Assembly (NCBI RefSeq): GCF_900102195.1 | Contig: NZ_FNBE01000013.1 | Coordinates: forward strand, 1-64,000 | Direction: 5' to 3' | DNA: 64,000 nucleotides | Source of the DNA: Pseudonocardia oroxyli | Lineage (GTDB): Bacteria; Actinomycetota; Actinomycetes; Mycobacteriales; Pseudonocardiaceae | Shown: positions 61,364 through 64,000 of the stretch, one piece after another | Layout of the letters: every line of letters starts with the position of its first letter | Position numbering within the stretch: position 1 is the stretch's first letter | Notes under the pieces: model-generated | What the model was told of the DNA's origin: nothing | The model's input: the letters and a program-made list of their open reading frames with translations, nothing else | Databases searched by the model: none | Translations under genes and position numbers: made by a program

Positions 61364-62038
61364 GTGAGGTGGTGGCGGGTCGCGGCGGCCCTCGGTGGAC
61401 TCGTCGTCCTCGTCGCGGCCGGGCTGCTGGTCGTGCACGTCTACGGCGTCCCGAAGGTCTCGGACCTGCGGCGGATCACCGCCGAGGCCGGGATGTGGGC
61501 GCCGCTGCTCTTCCTCGGGCTCCAGACGCTCGTCTGCGTCACCCCGGTCCCGCGCACGGTGTTCACCGTGGCGGCGGGCGCCCTGTTCGGTTCCGCCCTC
61601 GGCCTGGCCGTGACGATCGTCGCGACGACCCTCGCCGCGGTGCTCGCCTACGGCCTGGTGCGGGTGACGGGTCGGGGGCTGGTCGAGCGGTACGTGCGAG
61701 GCTCGGCGGTCCGCTGGGCGCGGCGGCGGCTGGACCACCACGGCGTGCTGGCGGTGACCTCGATGCGGCTGGTCCCCGCCGTGCCCTTCTTCGCGCTGAA
61801 CTACGTCTGCGGCCTGTCGTCGGTGCGCTTCTGGCCCTACCTGGTCGGCACGGTGGTCGGGATCGTGCCGGGCACCGTGGCGATCGTGGTGCTCGGCGAC
61901 GCGGTGACGGGCCGGCCCTCCACCGCCACGATCGTCATGTCCGTGGTGTGCGGGCTGATCGGGCTGGCGGGGATCGTCGTCGCCGCCCGCAGGCCCGTCC
62001 CGGAGGACGAGCCCGCGGAGCCGGCGACCCCGCAGTGA
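61364..62038 (+). CDS. TVP38/TMEM64 (VTT domain, DedA-like) membrane protein
   Basis: 224 residues. Core: AGMWAPLLFLGLQTLVCVTP, PRTVFTVAAGALFGSALGLA, RRLDHHGVLAVTSMRLVPAV, FFALNYVCGLSSVRFWPYLV, GTVVGIVPGTVAIVVLGDAV. VTT proteins are linked to lipid scrambling or transport; specific role unknown. GTG 61364 follows TACCGT (61350-61355) by 8 nt, a leaderless start. Convergent with the HNH/tRNA locus. Confidence 0.88.
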   Translation: MRWWRVAAALGGLVVLVAAGLLVVHVYGVPKVSDLRRITAEAGMWAPLLFLGLQTLVCVTPVPRTVFTVAAGALFGSALGLAVTIVATTLAAVLAYGLVRVTGRGLVERYVRGSAVRWARRRLDHHGVLAVTSMRLVPAVPFFALNYVCGLSSVRFWPYLVGTVVGIVPGTVAIVVLGDAVTGRPSTATIVMSVVCGLIGLAGIVVAARRPVPEDEPAEPATPQ

Positions 62039-62053
62039 CCTGCGGGCCCCCCG

Positions 62054-62791
62054 TCACGACGGGCCGAGTGCCGGCGGCGGGATTCGAACCCGCACTGTCG
62101 GCGTTCTAAGCGCCGTCTCTCTGCCAGTTGGAGTACGCCGGCTAGGTCGTGTGCGATTCCGGCCCGCCCAGGTCTCGGTGATCGCGTGGCAGTTCGCACA
62201 CAGGATACGGAGGTTCTCGATCCTGTTGTCAGTATGGTCGCCGTTGATGTGGTCGAGCTCCAACGGCGGCGGCTGCCCGCGCCATTCGGCCAGACCACAC
62301 TCCTCGCACCGCGCCGACTTGAGACCGGCGCCGATGAGCCGCTGCCGGAGCCTGGACGAGGGATAGACGGACCCGCGCACCAAGATCTGGTCCAGCGGCA
62401 CCGACTGTCGGCGACGGGGGCTTCCCCGTGCCCAGGACCGGCCGGTGAAGTGCGAGGTGTCGAGATCCAGCGCCCTGATGCGGGCCTGCACCGCCCGGAA
62501 CATCCCGCCGTTCGGTGTGTAGCCGAGTCGCCGGAGGACGCCGTGCACGGTCTGCTCGGCGGCGACGGCCGCGACGAGCTGCTCGTCCGTGTAGCGGCGA
62601 GAGCTCCGCGGCGAGCCCGCGGTGGCCCGCGGCAGGTGCGACGCGTCGATCCCCAACCGGGCGATGTGGCCGCGGAGCACATCGTACTTCCCCGGTCTGA
62701 GGCCCAGGTGCCGCGAGACCTCCGCCAGCGTGCGGCTCGCGGCCACCGCGTCGATCAGCTGCTGGTCGGTCCATCTCCGAGATCTGGGCAT
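62054..62791 (-). CDS. HNH endonuclease with duplicated HTH-like N-terminus
   Basis: About 245 residues. Two related ~55-residue helical units: RWTDQQLIDAVAASRTLAEV with RHLGLRPGKYDVLRGHIARL, and RYTDEQLVAAVAAEQTVHGV with RRLGYTPNGGMFRAVQARIR. Then an HNH/zinc nuclease domain: CEECGLAEWRGQPPPLELDH, INGDHTDNRIENLRILCANC with HAITETW. Probably a stand-alone homing-type or restriction-like nuclease. The frame does not stop before the tRNA but runs through it (codons over 62069-62142) to TGA at 62054, so the last ~30 residues are tRNA-encoded and may not be functional. ATG 62791 preferred; GTG 62848 also open. Confidence 0.8.
   Translation of the reverse strand: MPRSRRWTDQQLIDAVAASRTLAEVSRHLGLRPGKYDVLRGHIARLGIDASHLPRATAGSPRSSRRYTDEQLVAAVAAEQTVHGVLRRLGYTPNGGMFRAVQARIRALDLDTSHFTGRSWARGSPRRRQSVPLDQILVRGSVYPSSRLRQRLIGAGLKSARCEECGLAEWRGQPPPLELDHINGDHTDNRIENLRILCANCHAITETWAGRNRTRPSRRTPTGRETALRTPTVRVRIPPPALGPS
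62069..62142 (-). tRNA. tRNA-like gene with UAG anticodon and short variable loop
   Basis: Acceptor stem GCCGGCG (62142-62136) pairs with CGCCGGC (62076-62070); discriminator A, no encoded CCA. D arm with CTC/GAG and GG in the loop; anticodon stem CGGCG/CGCCG closing the 7-base loop CTTAGAA, anticodon TAG (complement of 62106-62108), which reads CUA leucine codons. Variable region ACAGT (5 nt); T arm GCGGG-TTCGAAT-CCCGC. Bacterial leucine tRNAs normally have a long variable arm, so identity is uncertain. The HNH frame covers it on the same strand. Confidence 0.75.
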
Positions 62792-62864
62792 GACCGCACC
62801 GTGCCCGCCACCACCGACGGTGAGCGGCGGCCGGGCGCGGTTGTCCACAGGCTCAGAGCGTGAC

Positions 62865-63332
62865 TCAGAGCTTGAGGTCCTTGCGGAGCTTGGCGACGTG
62901 GCCGGTGGCGCGGACGTTGTACATCGCCGCGGCGATCTTCCCGTCCTCGTCGACGAGGAAGGTGGAGCGCAGGACGCCGGTGACGGTCTTGCCGTACATC
63001 GTCTTCTCGCCGAAGGCGCCCCAGGCCTGCAGGGTCGTCTTCTCCGGGTCGGAGAGCAGGGGGAAGGTGAGGCCCTCGGCGTCCCGGAACTTCGCGAGCT
63101 TGGCGGGCTTGTCGGGGGAGACGCCCAGGACCTCGACGCCCTCCCCGTTGAGGTCCGCGAGGTTGTCCCGGAAGTCGCAGGCCTGCTTGGTGCAGCCCGG
63201 GGTGGAGGCGGCCGGGTAGAAGTAGACGATCACCTTGCGGCCGCGGTAGTCGGCGAGCGAGACCGGCTTGCCGTCCGCGTCGGGCAGGGTGAGGTCCGGG
63301 GCCGGGTCGCCCACGGCGAGGCGTGTGCTCAT
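62865..63332 (-). CDS. bcp: Thioredoxin-dependent thiol peroxidase (Bcp/PrxQ)
   Basis: 155 residues. VGDPAPDLTLPDADGKPVSL, YFYPAASTPGCTKQACDFRD with peroxidatic Cys and the resolving Cys five residues later (atypical two-Cys PrxQ), FGEKTMYGKTVTGVLRSTFL. Reduces H2O2 and organic peroxides using thioredoxin. ATG 63330-63332. Confidence 0.94.
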   Translation of the reverse strand: MSTRLAVGDPAPDLTLPDADGKPVSLADYRGRKVIVYFYPAASTPGCTKQACDFRDNLADLNGEGVEVLGVSPDKPAKLAKFRDAEGLTFPLLSDPEKTTLQAWGAFGEKTMYGKTVTGVLRSTFLVDEDGKIAAAMYNVRATGHVAKLRKDLKL

Positions 63333-63435
63333 CACCCGATCCTGTCAGACCCGGCCGCCGCACCCGCCGCGCCCGGGAGACAAGCCTCGTCTACGGTGTG
63401 GCCCAAGCAGTTCGCCGAGGGAACAGGAGCGAGTC

Positions 63436-63657
63436 GTGGCCCGCGACCCCGAGAACATCCAGCAGGAGATCGAGAAGACCCGGGACGCGCTCGCCGCCAG
63501 CCTGGACGCGCTCACCGACCGGGCGAACCCGAAGCGGTTCGTGGACTCCGGGAAGCAGCAGGTCCAGGCCAAGCTCGACGACCCGAAGATCCGCTACGCC
63601 CTGATCGGCGTCGGCGTCATCCTGGCCGCCGCCGTGCTGAAGAAGCTCTTCTCCTAG
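63436..63657 (+). CDS. DUF3618 small membrane-anchored protein
   Basis: 73 residues: ENIQQEIEKTRDALAASLDA, LTDRANPKRFVDSGKQQVQA, then one C-terminal membrane helix YALIGVGVILAAAVLKKLFS. The N-terminal amphipathic helix EKTRxxLAxTLDAL is the DUF3618 signature. Function unknown. AGGAGCGAG precedes GTG 63436. Stop overlaps that of the convergent oxidoreductase. Confidence 0.9.
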   Translation: MARDPENIQQEIEKTRDALAASLDALTDRANPKRFVDSGKQQVQAKLDDPKIRYALIGVGVILAAAVLKKLFS

Positions 63658-64000
63658 GCCTTCCTGGTGAACGAGGCGGCCAGCTCCCGGGCCGCCCCGC
63701 GGGAGGCCTTCTCCTGCAGCAGCGCCCGGTAGCGCACCACGTACCGGGCCGCGCCGAACCCCGCCACCGCCACGAGCCGGTCGTCGGCGAAGTAGCCCAC
63801 GACGGTGCCCTTGATCGGGCCGCCGTCCAGGCCCTCGCCGAGCAGCTGCTCCACCGCGTCGGCGGCCGCGGGTTCCCCGATGACCTGGATCTTGAGCCCG
63901 AACTGGTCCGACCAGACGTAGGGCACGGTCTCGGGCGGCGCCTCGGTCCCCGTGATGGCCCGCGCGACGACCGTCGCCTGGTCCGACGTGGACGTCCAGT
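63654..64000 (-). CDS. FAD-dependent oxidoreductase (ferredoxin reductase type), C-terminal part
   Basis: Runs off the right edge; 115 codons visible. The frame reads ...SDQATVVARAITG, PPETVPYVWSDQFGLKIQVI, GEPAAADAVEQLLGEGLDGG, VVGYFADDRLVAVAGFGAAR, the C-terminal Reductase_C domain of NAD(P)H:rubredoxin/ferredoxin reductases (the PYVWSDQFGLKIQ motif is diagnostic). FAD and NAD domains lie outside the window. Confidence 0.9.
   Translation of the reverse strand, partial: WTSTSDQATVVARAITGTEAPPETVPYVWSDQFGLKIQVIGEPAAADAVEQLLGEGLDGGPIKGTVVGYFADDRLVAVAGFGAARYVVRYRALLQEKASRGAARELAASFTRKA

Overview
This is a very GC-rich actinobacterial chromosome segment, most likely from the Pseudonocardiaceae (Pseudonocardia-like). 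The reasons are the GC-rich third codon positions, many GTG and ATGA/GTGA coupled starts, frequent leaderless promoters, a conservon (cvnABCD), F420 genes, WhiB, an acyl-CoA carboxylase epsilon subunit, a TIGR03089 protein, and PE-like and DUF3558 proteins. The genus is an inference. Most of the window is core chromosome laid out like two blocks known from Mycobacterium tuberculosis: roughly 9-44 kb matches the Rv3281-Rv3255c neighbourhood, and 47.5-61 kb matches the Rv1330c-Rv1341 neighbourhood.

Layout. 0-5 kb: the N-terminal part of an IS1182-like transposase at the left edge, a NarL/DesR-type two-component system with a small membrane protein, and an orphan hoxX. 5.1-8.8 kb: conservon cvnABCD (sensor, roadblock, DUF742, Ras-like GTPase). 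8.9-12.4 kb: accE/accD, birA and a PH-domain protein. 12.4-21.6 kb: a block not present at this place in the mycobacterial order, with HMG-CoA lyase, a MaoC hydratase, hisN, an OmpR-type two-component system, a 0.95-kb array of hairpin repeats, a two-component flavin monooxygenase (hpaB/hpaC) with a divergent LysR regulator, and an epoxide-hydrolase-like enzyme. 21.6-28.3 kb: gtrA, purK-purE, TetR, acyl-CoA dehydrogenase, ilvA and TIGR03089. 28.3-44 kb: cell-envelope and cofactor genes, namely an LCP ligase, a TPR protein, a rhamnosyltransferase, the GDP-mannose pathway (guanylyltransferase, phosphomannomutase, SIS protein, manA), AlkA, Gpx, fbiA-fbiB, NUDIX, an M50 protease, whiB, a zincin-like protein and DUF3499. 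44-49.7 kb: CDF transporter, Lrp/ald, pncA/pncB, clpS-DUF2017. 49.7-53.1 kb: a lower-GC accessory island with two tandem copies of [PE-like protein + DUF3558 lipoprotein] followed by a PPE-like Gly/Pro-rich protein, probably type VII secretion substrates and partners. 53.1-61 kb: mec-cysO-cysM, an MFS exporter, rhomboid, murI, two small membrane proteins, an Rv1339-like phosphodiesterase, rph, rdgB and pcaC. 61-64 kb: a VTT membrane protein, an unusual tRNA-like gene sharing its strand with the end of an HNH endonuclease frame, bcp, DUF3618 and the end of a FAD oxidoreductase.

The most unusual non-coding content is several families of palindromic intergenic repeats. One is a 62-65 bp hairpin bounded by TGATCC...GGATCA (six units plus a half unit in array, and two more near 24.1-24.3 kb). 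A second is a GCTTGGG-N3-CCCAAGC hairpin (two copies near 8.9 kb, six near 44.1 kb). A third is a 40-bp GTGAGCGGCGATCGTCGCC palindrome (three sites). Most lie between convergent genes or immediately after stop codons, and several stop codons are inside the repeat. They look like bidirectional terminators that have multiplied. The best protein-level candidate for something new is the duplicated PE-like/lipoprotein cassette; the best RNA-level candidates are the hairpin array, a short ORF region after purE, and the UAG-anticodon tRNA-like gene.
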